Assembly (NCBI GenBank): GCA_021767885.1
Contig: JAASSM010000034.1
Span: 1-9,034 of the forward strand
From: a bacterium
Lineage (GTDB): Bacteria; Krumholzibacteriota; Krumholzibacteria; LZORAL124-64-63
DNA: 9,034 bases
Direction: 5' to 3'
The notes beneath the pieces are model-generated. The model saw only the letters and a program-made list of their open reading frames with translations. It had not been told where the DNA came from and made no database searches. This document shows, piece after piece, positions 1-7,049 of this stretch (position 1 is the stretch's first letter; each line of letters begins with the position of its first letter). The translations under genes and the position numbers were made by a program.

Positions 1-391
1 TCCCGCCGAGCACGCCGGTCACCAGGGCGGCCAGGGGGCGGAAGACCGCGAAGAAGGGGCCCATCAGCGCCCCGGTCACCGCGATGGAATCCACGCCGGT
101 CTGGGGCGTGGAGATCAGGAAGGACGTGGTCGCCGCCGGGCTGGCCCCGTGACGCCGCAGGCTCGCGGCCACCGGGATCACGCCGCACGAGCACAGGGGC
201 AGCGGCACGCCGAAGATGGCGGCCTTCCACACCGGCCCCTGGCCGCCGCCGCCGAGATGGCGTTCGAGCCAGCGGGCCGAGACGTACACCGAGAGCAGAC
301 CGGCCACCAGGAATCCCAGCAGCAGCCAGGGCGCCATCTGGGCGGTGACCAGCCAGAGGGCGGCGAGGAAGTCGGTCAAGAAGTCCAGCAT
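1..391 (-). CDS. SO_0444-family Cu/Zn efflux / ArsP-like permease, N-terminal part (cut by window edge)
   Basis: An integral inner-membrane permease of the PF03773 (ArsP_1/DUF318, YraQ-like) superfamily, best matching the branch named SO_0444 family Cu/Zn efflux transporter. The first 130 residues are visible. A hydrophobic segment at about residues 11-36 precedes the family hallmark GVPLPLCSCGVIPVAA at 61-76, whose Cys-Ser-Cys at 67-69 is the likely metal or metalloid ligand site. It is followed by a conserved stretch with FLISTPQTGVDS at 91-102 and more hydrophobic sequence. The family is usually well over 300 residues, so roughly two thirds lies off the left edge. The start chosen is the ATG at 391; its Shine-Dalgarno is weak (a GGTGG about 8 nt upstream). 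It lies 61 nt behind the polyferredoxin gene on the same strand with no visible terminator between, so the two are probably co-transcribed. The family is clear; the substrate (Cu, Zn or an arsenical) is inferred only from family names. Confidence 0.75.
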   Translation of the reverse strand, partial: MLDFLTDFLAALWLVTAQMAPWLLLGFLVAGLLSVYVSARWLERHLGGGGQGPVWKAAIFGVPLPLCSCGVIPVAASLRRHGASPAATTSFLISTPQTGVDSIAVTGALMGPFFAVFRPLAALVTGVLGG

Positions 392-452
392 CCCAGGTAC
401 CACCGGGGTTGAGGATCATGGGTCTCGTGCGGGCGGGCCTGGCGACCGCCGA

Positions 453-1469
453 CTAGATCCTCGCCACGCCCAGGAACACCGCGTGCAGCGCCACCACGAG
501 GGCGGTCAACAGGTGCCGGGCCCCGGCGGGCGAGAGGCCGGGAAAGCGCAGCGAGAGGTCGTCGCAGCGATCGAGGCAATCGCCGCACAGGGTACAGGAG
601 ATCCGGGGCTCCTGCCGCCGCCAGGCCTCCTGGTCCAGCGCCCCGTAGCGGCAGTCGGCACGGCAGGCGCCGCAACTGCGGCAGGACGGGGCGATCCGCA
701 GGCGGAACGGCGAGATCCGGCCCAGCCGCACCACGAGCCAGCCCAGCGGGCAGAAGCTCGTGCAGTGGGCCATCCAGCCCCGCCGGGCCGACACCGCCGC
801 CATCACCCCCACGCCCGCCAGCCCCAGGCCACCGGCCAGCAGCGCCGCGGTGGCGGCCGCCGCCCCGGAGATGCGCAGCAGCCAGGCGGCGACCAGCGCG
901 ACCACCAGCAACGCGAGGCGGAGGGCCTCCCGGCGGCGCGGCGCCAGGGCCCGGCCCGGCCGGCGCGAGCGCGCCAGCGTGTTGTCCCAGGCCCCCACGT
1001 AGCAGAGCCAGCTGCACCACGCCGGTCCCACGAGCACCAGCGTCGAGAGCAGCAGGATGGGCATGAAGAGGCCCTCGCCACGGTAGACCGGTCCGGCGGC
1101 CACCAGGGCGGGAACGGGCAGGTGGAGATGCCCCGTCATCAGGCACTGCTCCACGCCGGCCAGCCCGAGCAGGAGCTGGCCGAAGAAGACGGCGGAGAAG
1201 AACAGCCAGATCCGTGCGCGCAGGCGGGCCCAGGCGCCCGGCCGCTGCAACAGGGCCGCCAGCCAGCCGGCATAGGCGGCGAGCACGGCCACCTCCGCCC
1301 AGCCGGCACCGGGCAGGAACCGCTCGGCCAGCAGGATGGGCGGATCGACCACCAGCTGGACCACCGTCAGCAGCGCCGCCGCCAGCGCCGCAGCGCCCAC
1401 CACGGGCGCCAGGGCCAGGGAACGGGATGGAGCGAGGGCGAGAGGCGTGGCTGCCGGTTCGGTCCGCAA
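453..1469 (-). CDS. membrane-bound polyferredoxin, NapH/CcoG-like 4Fe-4S protein
   Basis: A 338-residue membrane electron-transfer protein. Hydrophobic segments lie near residues 19-41, 58-74, 87-106, 135-150, 183-199, 204-226 and 318-335. Two CxxxC pairs, WCSWLC (C152, C156) and HCTSFCPLG (C236, C240), are the hallmark of the Fer4_5 / NapH-NosR-CcoG group. Two classical ferredoxin motifs follow: C263-C266-C269-C273 and C292-C295-C298-C302, each CxxCxxCxxxC, predicting two 4Fe-4S clusters. The start is a TTG at 1469 preceded by a perfect AGGAGG (1477-1482) with a 7-nt spacer. The open frame continues upstream, but there it runs antiparallel in meaning to the pentapeptide gene and has no comparable ribosome site. 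Known relatives carry electrons from quinol to periplasmic reductases (NapH, NosR) or reduce copper during oxidase assembly (CcoG). The neighbour is a metal/metalloid permease rather than nap, nos or cco genes, so a role in metal or metalloid reduction before export is a reasonable but unproven inference. Confidence 0.87.
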   Translation of the reverse strand: MRTEPAATPLALAPSRSLALAPVVGAAALAAALLTVVQLVVDPPILLAERFLPGAGWAEVAVLAAYAGWLAALLQRPGAWARLRARIWLFFSAVFFGQLLLGLAGVEQCLMTGHLHLPVPALVAAGPVYRGEGLFMPILLLSTLVLVGPAWCSWLCYVGAWDNTLARSRRPGRALAPRRREALRLALLVVALVAAWLLRISGAAAATAALLAGGLGLAGVGVMAAVSARRGWMAHCTSFCPLGWLVVRLGRISPFRLRIAPSCRSCGACRADCRYGALDQEAWRRQEPRISCTLCGDCLDRCDDLSLRFPGLSPAGARHLLTALVVALHAVFLGVARI

Positions 1470-1476
1470 GGTGGCA

Positions 1477-1482
1477 CCTCCT
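1477..1482 (-). promoter_or_regulatory. consensus Shine-Dalgarno that fixes a TTG start
   Basis: The minus strand reads AGGAGG, then 7 nt, then TTG at 1469. This full anti-16S match decides the start of the polyferredoxin gene. No ATG or GTG occurs in frame between this site and the first transmembrane segment, and the overlapping GTG just after the AGGAGG is in another frame. Confidence 0.75.
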
Positions 1483-1488
1483 GGCGCT

Positions 1489-1517
1489 ACGATGCGAGGA
1501 GAAAGCGAAGAAAACAA
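1489..1517 (-). promoter_or_regulatory. weak sigma70-like promoter candidate for the polyferredoxin gene
   Basis: On the minus strand TTGTTT (1517-1512) is separated by 17 nt from CATCGT (1494-1489), just ahead of the ribosome site. The -35 is fair and the -10 keeps only three consensus positions. It sits in the most AT-rich part of the 121-nt gap behind the pentapeptide gene, which is the main reason to list it. Confidence 0.25.
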
Positions 1518-1542
1518 GTCGGGGATCGGGGCGATGGTCGTT

Positions 1543-1589
1543 CCCCGGATCCGGGGCGGGTGCGGATCCGGATGGCGGGCCGCCGGCGG
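1543..1589. repeat. cluster of perfect palindromes between pentapeptide and polyferredoxin genes
   Basis: Three elements lie within 47 nt of intergenic DNA. CCCCGGATCCGGGG at 1543-1556 is a perfect 14-nt palindrome. CGGATCCGG at 1563-1571 repeats the core of the first. CCGCCGGCGG at 1580-1589 is a perfect 10-nt palindrome directly after the pentapeptide stop codon. They could act as a 3' hairpin for the upstream transcript, or as operator half-sites. No T run follows them on the minus strand, so a classical intrinsic terminator is not supported. Confidence 0.45.
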
Positions 1590-1590
1590 G

Positions 1591-1938
1591 TCAGGGCCGG
1601 TAGCGGACGCGCGTCCCGAACTCCACCGACAGGCGGATCTCCTCGGCCGACAGCGCCGTCGGGAACAGCGTCCCGGAGATCTTGGCGCCGTAGAAGGAGC
1701 AGCCGGCGAGGTTGGCGTCGCTGAGATCGACGCCGCGCAGGTCGGCGTCGCGGAAGTAGCTGTCGGAGAAGTCCAGGCCCTCGGCATCGAGGCCACGCAG
1801 GTCCAGGCCGCGCAGATCCACGCCCCGCAGGTCGCAGGTGGCGCCCTGCTGTCGCCGCAGGTTGAAGCCCTGCGTGTCGTCCACGCGGAGCATCTGGTAC
1901 AGCGGATCCTTGGTGAAACGGGGACGCTCGGCCTTCAT
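1591..1938 (-). CDS. small pentapeptide-repeat protein
   Basis: A 115-residue protein, probably cytosolic since no signal peptide or membrane segment is seen. Residues 35-89 are eleven uninterrupted pentapeptides of the A(D/N)LxG type, such as CDLRG, VDLRG, LDLRG, ADLRG, VDLSD and ANLAG. They predict a short right-handed quadrilateral beta helix of under three turns (four pentapeptides per turn). A charged N-terminal cap (about 1-34) and a C-terminal tail (90-115, ending RVRYRP) flank the helix. The ATG at 1938 is chosen because GGAGG lies 5 nt upstream; the GTG at 1950 is in frame but overlaps that ribosome site. The gene lies 32 nt behind the MFS transporter gene and is likely co-transcribed with it. 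Pentapeptide proteins include DNA mimics that protect gyrase (Qnr, MfpA), but those are about twice as long, so that role is not supported here. Function unknown. Confidence 0.9.
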   Translation of the reverse strand: MKAERPRFTKDPLYQMLRVDDTQGFNLRRQQGATCDLRGVDLRGLDLRGLDAEGLDFSDSYFRDADLRGVDLSDANLAGCSFYGAKISGTLFPTALSAEEIRLSVEFGTRVRYRP

Positions 1939-1970
1939 CGCGACCTCCACGGACTGGCGAACGGCAGGTT

Positions 1971-3344
1971 TCAGATCCCGTTATCGTCCGCTGCCGCCGG
2001 GGCTTGACCGGCAGCTGCGACGGCGGCGCGCTCGGCGGCCCGGGCCTGGGCGCGGCCGGCGTCGAGGTCCACCCGCAGCAGCAAAGCGCCCCCGCCGACG
2101 AAGAAGGCGATGAGCGCGAGGATGGACAGGCGGCTGGTCCCCATGATCATGCCCACCAGGGCGAAGATCAGCGGACCGGCGATGCCGGCGAACTTCCCGC
2201 TGGTGGAGTAGAAGCCGAAGAACTCCGCGCTCTTGTGACGGGGCACCATGCTGCCGAAGAGCGACCGGCTGAGGGCCTGGCAGCCACCCTGCACGGTGCC
2301 GACCAGGGCGGCCAGGACGTAGAACTGCCAGGCGGTGTGCAGGAAGAAGCCCAGGATGCAGATCAGCGTGTAGACGCCCAGCCCGCCCAGCAGCACCGGC
2401 CGCGCACCGTGGTGGTCGGCGAGCCGGCCCATGAGCAGGGTGCAGGGCAGGCCCACGAACTGCGTGAGCACCAGGGCGCGGATCATGTCGGCGGTGCCGA
2501 TGCCGATCTCCCCGCCGTAGGCGGTGGCCATCTTGACGATGGTGCCGATGCCGTCGTTGTACAGCCAGTAGGCCGCGAGCATCACCAGCAGGGGCCGGTA
2601 ATCGCGCAGGTTGCGCCAGGTGCGGGCGAGGCGGCCGAAGCTCTCCCGCCAGACGCGGCCAGGCGCCACGTGGCCGGCCACCGGCGGCTCCGGCACCAGG
2701 CGCAGCAGCGGGATGGCGAACACCAGCCACCAGGCGGCCACGCTGAGGAAGCTGGCGCGGATGGCGGGCCCCGCCCCGCCGAAGCCGAAGCGGTCGGGCA
2801 GCGTGATCCACAGGGCATTGATCACCAGCAGCAGGCCGCCCCCCAGGTAACCCCAGGCGTAGCCGCGCGACGAGAGGCGGTCCATCTCCCCCGGGCGCGC
2901 CACGTGGGGCAGCAGCGACTCGTAGAAGACGATGGAGCCGGCGAAGCCCAGGTTGGCGAGCACGAACGCCGCCGCGGCCAGCGGCCAGCTGGCGTCCGGC
3001 AACAGGGCGAAGCTCGCCGTGGCCAGCACGCCCAGCAACCAGAACGCCGCCAGCAACCGCTTCTTCAGGCCGGCGGCGTCGGCCACGGCCCCGAGCAACG
3101 GGCTGGCCACCGCCACCAGCAGCAGGGCGCCGCCGGTGATCAGGCCCCAGTGGCTGGTGGCCGCGCTGGCGCTCAGGCCATCGGCCTCGGCGATGCTGCG
3201 GAAGAACGGCGGAAACACCGCGGCCATCACCGTGGTGGCGAAGGCGCTGTTGGCCCAGTCGTAGAGGATCCAGGCGCGCGTCCGGCGGCGGTGCCGGACT
3301 TCTGCGGCTTCCTGGCTGCGATCATCGCCCGCGCGCGCGGTCAC
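1971..3344 (-). CDS. UMF1/Atg22-type MFS transporter
   Basis: A 457-residue inner-membrane permease of the major facilitator superfamily with about twelve hydrophobic segments. The N-terminal AWILYDWANSAF (about 24-35) is diagnostic for the UMF1 / vacuole-effluxer Atg22-like family (PF11700). The MFS motif A loop appears as GAVADAAGLKKR (about 86-97) and again in the second half as GRLADHHGARP (about 307-317). YWLYNDGIGT (about 260-269) is another family signature. In yeast Atg22 exports amino acids from the vacuole; bacterial members are mostly uncharacterised, so the substrate is unknown. The start is a GTG at 3344, only 7 nt after the stop of the beta-barrel gene, with no other start codon before the first membrane segment. 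Its ribosome site is weak (TAGG in the upstream stop region), which suggests translational coupling. The C-terminal tail is Ala-rich and polar. Confidence 0.9.
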   Translation of the reverse strand: MTARAGDDRSQEAAEVRHRRRTRAWILYDWANSAFATTVMAAVFPPFFRSIAEADGLSASAATSHWGLITGGALLLVAVASPLLGAVADAAGLKKRLLAAFWLLGVLATASFALLPDASWPLAAAAFVLANLGFAGSIVFYESLLPHVARPGEMDRLSSRGYAWGYLGGGLLLVINALWITLPDRFGFGGAGPAIRASFLSVAAWWLVFAIPLLRLVPEPPVAGHVAPGRVWRESFGRLARTWRNLRDYRPLLVMLAAYWLYNDGIGTIVKMATAYGGEIGIGTADMIRALVLTQFVGLPCTLLMGRLADHHGARPVLLGGLGVYTLICILGFFLHTAWQFYVLAALVGTVQGGCQALSRSLFGSMVPRHKSAEFFGFYSTSGKFAGIAGPLIFALVGMIMGTSRLSILALIAFFVGGGALLLRVDLDAGRAQARAAERAAVAAAGQAPAAADDNGI

Positions 3345-3351
3345 CGCCGAC

Positions 3352-3894
3352 CTACCAGTAGAAGAAGAGGCCGGCCTGCGGCCACAGGGTCACCGACTCG
3401 TCGTCGCTCTGGTAGGTGAAGTCGGCATCGATCTTCACGGCCCAGCGCTGGCCGAGCAGGTACTCGATGCCCACGCCGAATCCCGTGTTCCACGAGCTGT
3501 CCTCGTTCCAGAACTCCCGGCCGTCCTCGTGGCGGCCCCGCTCGTCGTGAGAGAAGTAGCCCACGCCGGTCAGCAGGAACAGGCGCAGCCGGGGATCCTG
3601 GCGCAGCAGGTACTGCAGCTCGACGCCCACGTTGTGGCGGTGATCGTCCTCGGTGTTCCAGATCCCGCCGGCCACCTGCAGCTGCTGGTACCACTGCAGG
3701 GGCCACTTGAAGGCCAGGCCCATGCCCCCGATCTGGCCCACGTGCAGGCCGATGCCCCCCTCGAGGGGGTCGTCCATCCGGTTCCAGTCGGGCTCGGCCG
3801 CCGTGGCGGGGGCGAGGCCGGCGGCCACGAGGGCCAGGCCGATGAGCAGGGACCGCACGCTCGCACCGCGCGGCCAGCGATGATGACCATCCAT
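3352..3894 (-). CDS. small outer-membrane beta-barrel protein
   Basis: A 180-residue exported protein of unrecognised function. A signal peptide is clear: positive residues at 6-14 (RWPRGASVR), a hydrophobic core LLIGLALVAAGLA, and an Ala-rich cleavage region ATAA at 30-33. The mature part shows alternating hydrophobic/polar strands separated by acidic turns (for example GIGLHVGQIGG, LRLFLLTGVGYF, NTGFGVGIEYLL, WAVKIDADFTY). It ends in GLFFYW, whose terminal aromatic residue fits the signal recognised by the BAM machinery. About eight strands fit the length, as in OmpW/OmpA-like small barrels. The ATG at 3894 has AAGGAG 9 nt upstream; the open frame extends further upstream but the signal peptide begins here. 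It is the first gene of a minus-strand cluster with the MFS gene 7 nt downstream. It could instead be a PagL-like lipid deacylase, but I see no catalytic His-Ser motif. Confidence 0.75.
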   Translation of the reverse strand: MDGHHRWPRGASVRSLLIGLALVAAGLAPATAAEPDWNRMDDPLEGGIGLHVGQIGGMGLAFKWPLQWYQQLQVAGGIWNTEDDHRHNVGVELQYLLRQDPRLRLFLLTGVGYFSHDERGRHEDGREFWNEDSSWNTGFGVGIEYLLGQRWAVKIDADFTYQSDDESVTLWPQAGLFFYW

Positions 3895-4020
3895 GTCGCG
3901 TGTCTCCTTCGTCGCGTCCGGCGTGGGGAGCCGTCGCGGCCATGGTGCCACAGGGTCGCCGCCAGCGCCAGCGGGAGATGGCCGGCCTCGCAGGACCGGT
4001 CCGGCCCGGGTGAAAGAGAG

Positions 4021-4047
4021 ACGGGCCGACCATCCTGGTCGGCCCGT
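4021..4047 (-). terminator. hairpin terminator of nrdJ
   Basis: A perfect 10-bp stem (ACGGGCCGAC at 4021-4030 pairing with GTCGGCCCGT at 4038-4047) with a 7-nt loop. On the minus strand it is followed by TCTCTCTTTC, a pyrimidine, moderately T-rich tail. On the plus strand no T run follows. It lies about 80 nt after the nrdJ stop and before the beta-barrel gene, so it most likely ends the nrdJ transcript. Confidence 0.75.
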
Positions 4048-4087
4048 CGGGGGCACCTGCGATTCCGTTCGCGGCCCCCTGCCTCCT

Positions 4088-4117
4088 GGACCCCGCCACC
4101 GGCCGCCGGCCGGGTCC
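4088..4117. repeat. GC hairpin just after the nrdJ stop codon
   Basis: CCGGCC (4099-4104) pairs with GGCCGG (4108-4113) around a 3-nt loop. GGAC (4088-4091) pairs with GTCC (4114-4117) outside it, leaving a 7-nt bulge. It sits 11 nt past the nrdJ stop and ahead of the main terminator, and may stabilise the 3' end. In DNA this GC-rich such a stem can also arise by chance. Confidence 0.35.
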
Positions 4118-4128
4118 CCTGCCCCGGC

Positions 4129-6921
4129 CTAGCTGCAGCCCGTGGTCGCCCCGCAGTTGTTGCACTTGTAGCAGGCGCCGTTGCGCACGGTCACCGAACC
4201 GCACTCCGGGCACGGCGGGCTATCGGCCTGGGTCGCGAAGACCTGGTGCTCCTGGTCCTCGATGCTACCGGCCGCGGCGGCCATGGCCCGCATGGCCGGC
4301 GCCGCCTCGGCGTCCGCCTTCTCGATGGCGTCGGGCGCGGGGGTGGCCTGCTGGGCCTGCTCGCCGAACTTCAGGTCCAGCCAGCGGAAGATGTAGTCCA
4401 TGACCGACTTGGCCATGGGGATCTCCGGGTTGGTGGTCATGCCGCTGGGCTCGAAGCGCATGTGGCTGAACTTGCCCACCAGCACCTTCAATGGCACGCC
4501 GTACTGCAGCATGATGGAGACCGCCGTGGCGAAGCTGTCCATCAGGCCGGAGACCACCGAGCCCTCCTTGGCCATGCTGATGAACATCTCGCCGGGCTTG
4601 CCGTTGGGATAGAGGCCGACGGTGATGTAACCCTCGTGGCCGCAGATGGAGAACTTGTGGGTCACCGCCTGACGCTCGTCCGGCAGGCGGACGCGGTGCG
4701 GCTCCGGCGGGGCGAGCAGCTCCGTTTCGCCGCTCTTGCTGGCCTTCTCCTCGTCCTTGCCGGTGTTCAGCGGCTGCAGACGCTTGGAGCCGTCGCGGTA
4801 GATCGCCACTGCCTTGAGCCCCAGCTTCCAGGCCTCGATGTAGGTCTCCATGACCTCGTCCACCGACACGTCGCGCGGCATGTTCACCGTCTTGCTGATG
4901 GCGCCGGAGAGGAAGGGCTGGGTGGCGGCCATCATCCGGATGTGCCCCATGTAGTGGATGGAACGCTTGCCGTTGCGGGCCTGGAAGGCGCAGTCGAACA
5001 CCGGCAGGTGCTCCTCGGCCAGATGGGGCGCCCCCTCGATGGTCTCGTGCTCGTCGATGAACGCGAGGATCTCCTCGACCTCGTGGTCCTCGTAGCCCAG
5101 ACGCTCGAGGGCGGCCGGCACGGTGTGGTTGACGATCTTCAGCAGGCCGCCGTCCACCAGCTTCTTGTACTTCACCAGGGCGATGTCCGGCTCGATGCCG
5201 GTGGTGTCGCAGTCCATCATGAAGCCGATGGTACCGGTGGGGGCGAGCACCGTGACCTGGCTGTTGCGGAAGCCGTAGTCGTGCCCCACCACGAAGGCCT
5301 TGCGCCACACCTCGTCGGCGGCGGCGTACAGGTCCTCCGGCACGCGGTTGCGGTTGATGCCGCCGAGGGCGGCGCGGTGCTTGCGGATCACCTCGAGCAT
5401 GGGCTCGCGGTTCTCCTCGTACCCGGCGAAGGGGCCGATCTCCTCGGCGATCTCCGCCGACGTGAGGTAGGACTGGCCGCAGAGCAGGGCGGTGATGGCC
5501 GCGGCGTAGTCCCGGCCCTCGTCGCTGTCGTAGGGCAGGCCGCGGCTCATGAGCAGGGCGCCCAGGTTGGCGTAACCGAGGCCGAGCGGGCGGAAGCGCT
5601 TGCTGTTGCGGGTGATCTCCTCGCGCGGGTAGCTGCTGTTGTCCACGATGATCTCCATGGCCAGCAGCATCACGCCCACGGCGTGGCGGAAGCTCTCGAT
5701 GTCGAACTCGCCGTCCTCGCGCCGGAACTTCATCAGGTTCAGCGAGGCCAGGTTGCAGGCGGAGTTGTCCAGGAACATGTACTCGCTGCAGGGATTGGAC
5801 GCGTGGATGCGATCGGTGTTCTTGCAGGTGTGCCAGTCGTTGATGGTGGTGTCGAACTGCATGCCCGGATCGCCGCAGACGTGGGTCCCCTCGGCGATCT
5901 TCCGCATCAGCTCGCGGGCCTTGTACGTGTCCATGGGCCGGCCGTCGGTCACCGCGCGGGTGGTCCAGGTGCCGTCCTCCACCACCGAACGCATGAACTC
6001 GTTGGTCACGCGCACGGAGTTGTTGCTGTTCTGGAAGAAGACGGAGTTGTAGGCCTCGCCATTGAAGCTGCCGTCGTAGCCCTGGTCGATCAGCGCCCAG
6101 GCCTTGCGCTCCTCGTTCACCTTGCAATCGATGAACTCGGCGATGTCGGGGTGGTCGGCGTTGAGGATCACCATCTTGGCCGCACGGCGGGTCTTGCCGC
6201 CGGACTTGATCACGCCGGCGAAGGCGTCGAAGCCCCGCATGAAGCTCACCGGGCCGGACGCCTGGCCACCGGCGGAGAGCTTCTCCCGGCTCGAGCGCAG
6301 CGGCGAGAGGTTGGTGCCGGTCCCGCTGCCGTACTTGAAGAGCAGGCCCTCGGTCTTGGCCAGATCCAGGATCCCGGCCATGCTGTCGTCCACGGCGTTG
6401 ATGAAGCAGGCCGAGCACTGGGGCTTCGCCTCCACGCCCACGTTGAACCAGACCGGGCTGTTGAAGGCGGCGTGCTGGTGCAGCAGGAGGTACTTGAGCT
6501 CGTCGCGGAAGCTGTCGCAGTCCTCCACGGAGGCGAAGTAGCCGTCGGCCAGGCCCCACCCGGTGATGGTATCGGCCACCCGGCCGATGAGCTGGCGGAC
6601 CGAGGTCTCCCGATCCGGGGTGCCCTGGCCGCCGCGGAAGTACTTGCTGACCACCACGTTGGTGGCCATCTGGCTCCAGTCCGCGGGGATCTCCACGTCG
6701 TCCTGACGGAACAGGACCTCGCCCTTGTCACTGGCGATGGTGGCCGAGCGCCGCTGCCACGCGACCTGCTCGAAGGGGTCCTCGCCCGGACGGGTGTAAC
6801 GGCGCACGACGCTCAGTCCCTTGACCGTCTCCCTGGCACCGGCCTCGGCGAGGGGGGCCGGCGCGGTGTCGCCGGAGAACAGGACGTTGTCCATCTGCTT
6901 CTTCTCGTAACGTTCCTTCAC
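4129..6921 (-). CDS. nrdJ: adenosylcobalamin-dependent (class II) ribonucleotide reductase
   Basis: A cytosolic enzyme that reduces ribonucleotides to deoxyribonucleotides using a thiyl radical generated from coenzyme B12, independent of oxygen. The 930-residue protein shows the family landmarks in order. FNSPVWFNVG is at 153-162. PQCSACFINAVDDSM (167-181) holds a redox-active cysteine. SNPCSEYMFLD (375-385) holds the Asn-Cys-Glu catalytic set (N376, C378 as thiyl radical, E380). SACNLASLNL has the partner cysteine C389, and a later LAPTGTIGFMMD binds substrate phosphate. The C-terminus is a cysteine-rich tail (C904, C907, C917, C920, C923, C929) of the zinc-ribbon or redox-relay type found in long NrdJ proteins. 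The GTG at 6921 is chosen because AAGGAG lies 5 nt upstream; the frame stays open to an ATG at 6984 without a comparable site. No nrdAB, nrdDG or nrdR gene is in the window. It is flanked by its own leader and terminator, so it is probably monocistronic. Confidence 0.97.
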   Translation of the reverse strand: MKERYEKKQMDNVLFSGDTAPAPLAEAGARETVKGLSVVRRYTRPGEDPFEQVAWQRRSATIASDKGEVLFRQDDVEIPADWSQMATNVVVSKYFRGGQGTPDRETSVRQLIGRVADTITGWGLADGYFASVEDCDSFRDELKYLLLHQHAAFNSPVWFNVGVEAKPQCSACFINAVDDSMAGILDLAKTEGLLFKYGSGTGTNLSPLRSSREKLSAGGQASGPVSFMRGFDAFAGVIKSGGKTRRAAKMVILNADHPDIAEFIDCKVNEERKAWALIDQGYDGSFNGEAYNSVFFQNSNNSVRVTNEFMRSVVEDGTWTTRAVTDGRPMDTYKARELMRKIAEGTHVCGDPGMQFDTTINDWHTCKNTDRIHASNPCSEYMFLDNSACNLASLNLMKFRREDGEFDIESFRHAVGVMLLAMEIIVDNSSYPREEITRNSKRFRPLGLGYANLGALLMSRGLPYDSDEGRDYAAAITALLCGQSYLTSAEIAEEIGPFAGYEENREPMLEVIRKHRAALGGINRNRVPEDLYAAADEVWRKAFVVGHDYGFRNSQVTVLAPTGTIGFMMDCDTTGIEPDIALVKYKKLVDGGLLKIVNHTVPAALERLGYEDHEVEEILAFIDEHETIEGAPHLAEEHLPVFDCAFQARNGKRSIHYMGHIRMMAATQPFLSGAISKTVNMPRDVSVDEVMETYIEAWKLGLKAVAIYRDGSKRLQPLNTGKDEEKASKSGETELLAPPEPHRVRLPDERQAVTHKFSICGHEGYITVGLYPNGKPGEMFISMAKEGSVVSGLMDSFATAVSIMLQYGVPLKVLVGKFSHMRFEPSGMTTNPEIPMAKSVMDYIFRWLDLKFGEQAQQATPAPDAIEKADAEAAPAMRAMAAAAGSIEDQEHQVFATQADSPPCPECGSVTVRNGACYKCNNCGATTGCS

Positions 6922-7035
6922 GATAGCTCCTTCGTCCGGCCGGAGACGGTGGCGTCGCGTCCTTGCGCCCTGGTTGCCCTGCATGACCGTCCCGAGGTGA
7001 TTTCCGGTCTCGCTGCGGTTCGGATCCAGGATCGC

Positions 7036-7049
7036 GCCGGTTCGCCGGC
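7036..7049. repeat. short hairpin in the nrdJ leader
   Basis: GCCGG (7036-7040) pairs with CCGGC (7045-7049). On the plus strand the loop is TTCG, a UUCG-type tetraloop; on the nrdJ strand the loop is CGAA. Neighbouring partial pairings (7093-7107 with CCCCA/TGGGG, and the palindrome ACCGCGCGGT at 7081-7090) suggest a folded 5' leader. Confidence 0.35.

Noticed and set aside
216..1724. A 502-codon plus-strand open frame over the permease, polyferredoxin and pentapeptide genes
   Set aside because: Antisense shadow; the product is Arg/Gly/Gln/His-rich with no recognisable family, while the minus strand encodes conserved motifs throughout.
1591..1938. Qnr/MfpA-type gyrase protection by the pentapeptide protein
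   Set aside because: It has only eleven repeats and 115 residues, about half the length of known gyrase-protecting members, with no supporting context.
2004..3419. A 471-codon plus-strand open frame over the MFS gene
   Set aside because: Antisense shadow rich in Gly, Gln, His and Ala; the MFS gene has clear family motifs and membrane segments.
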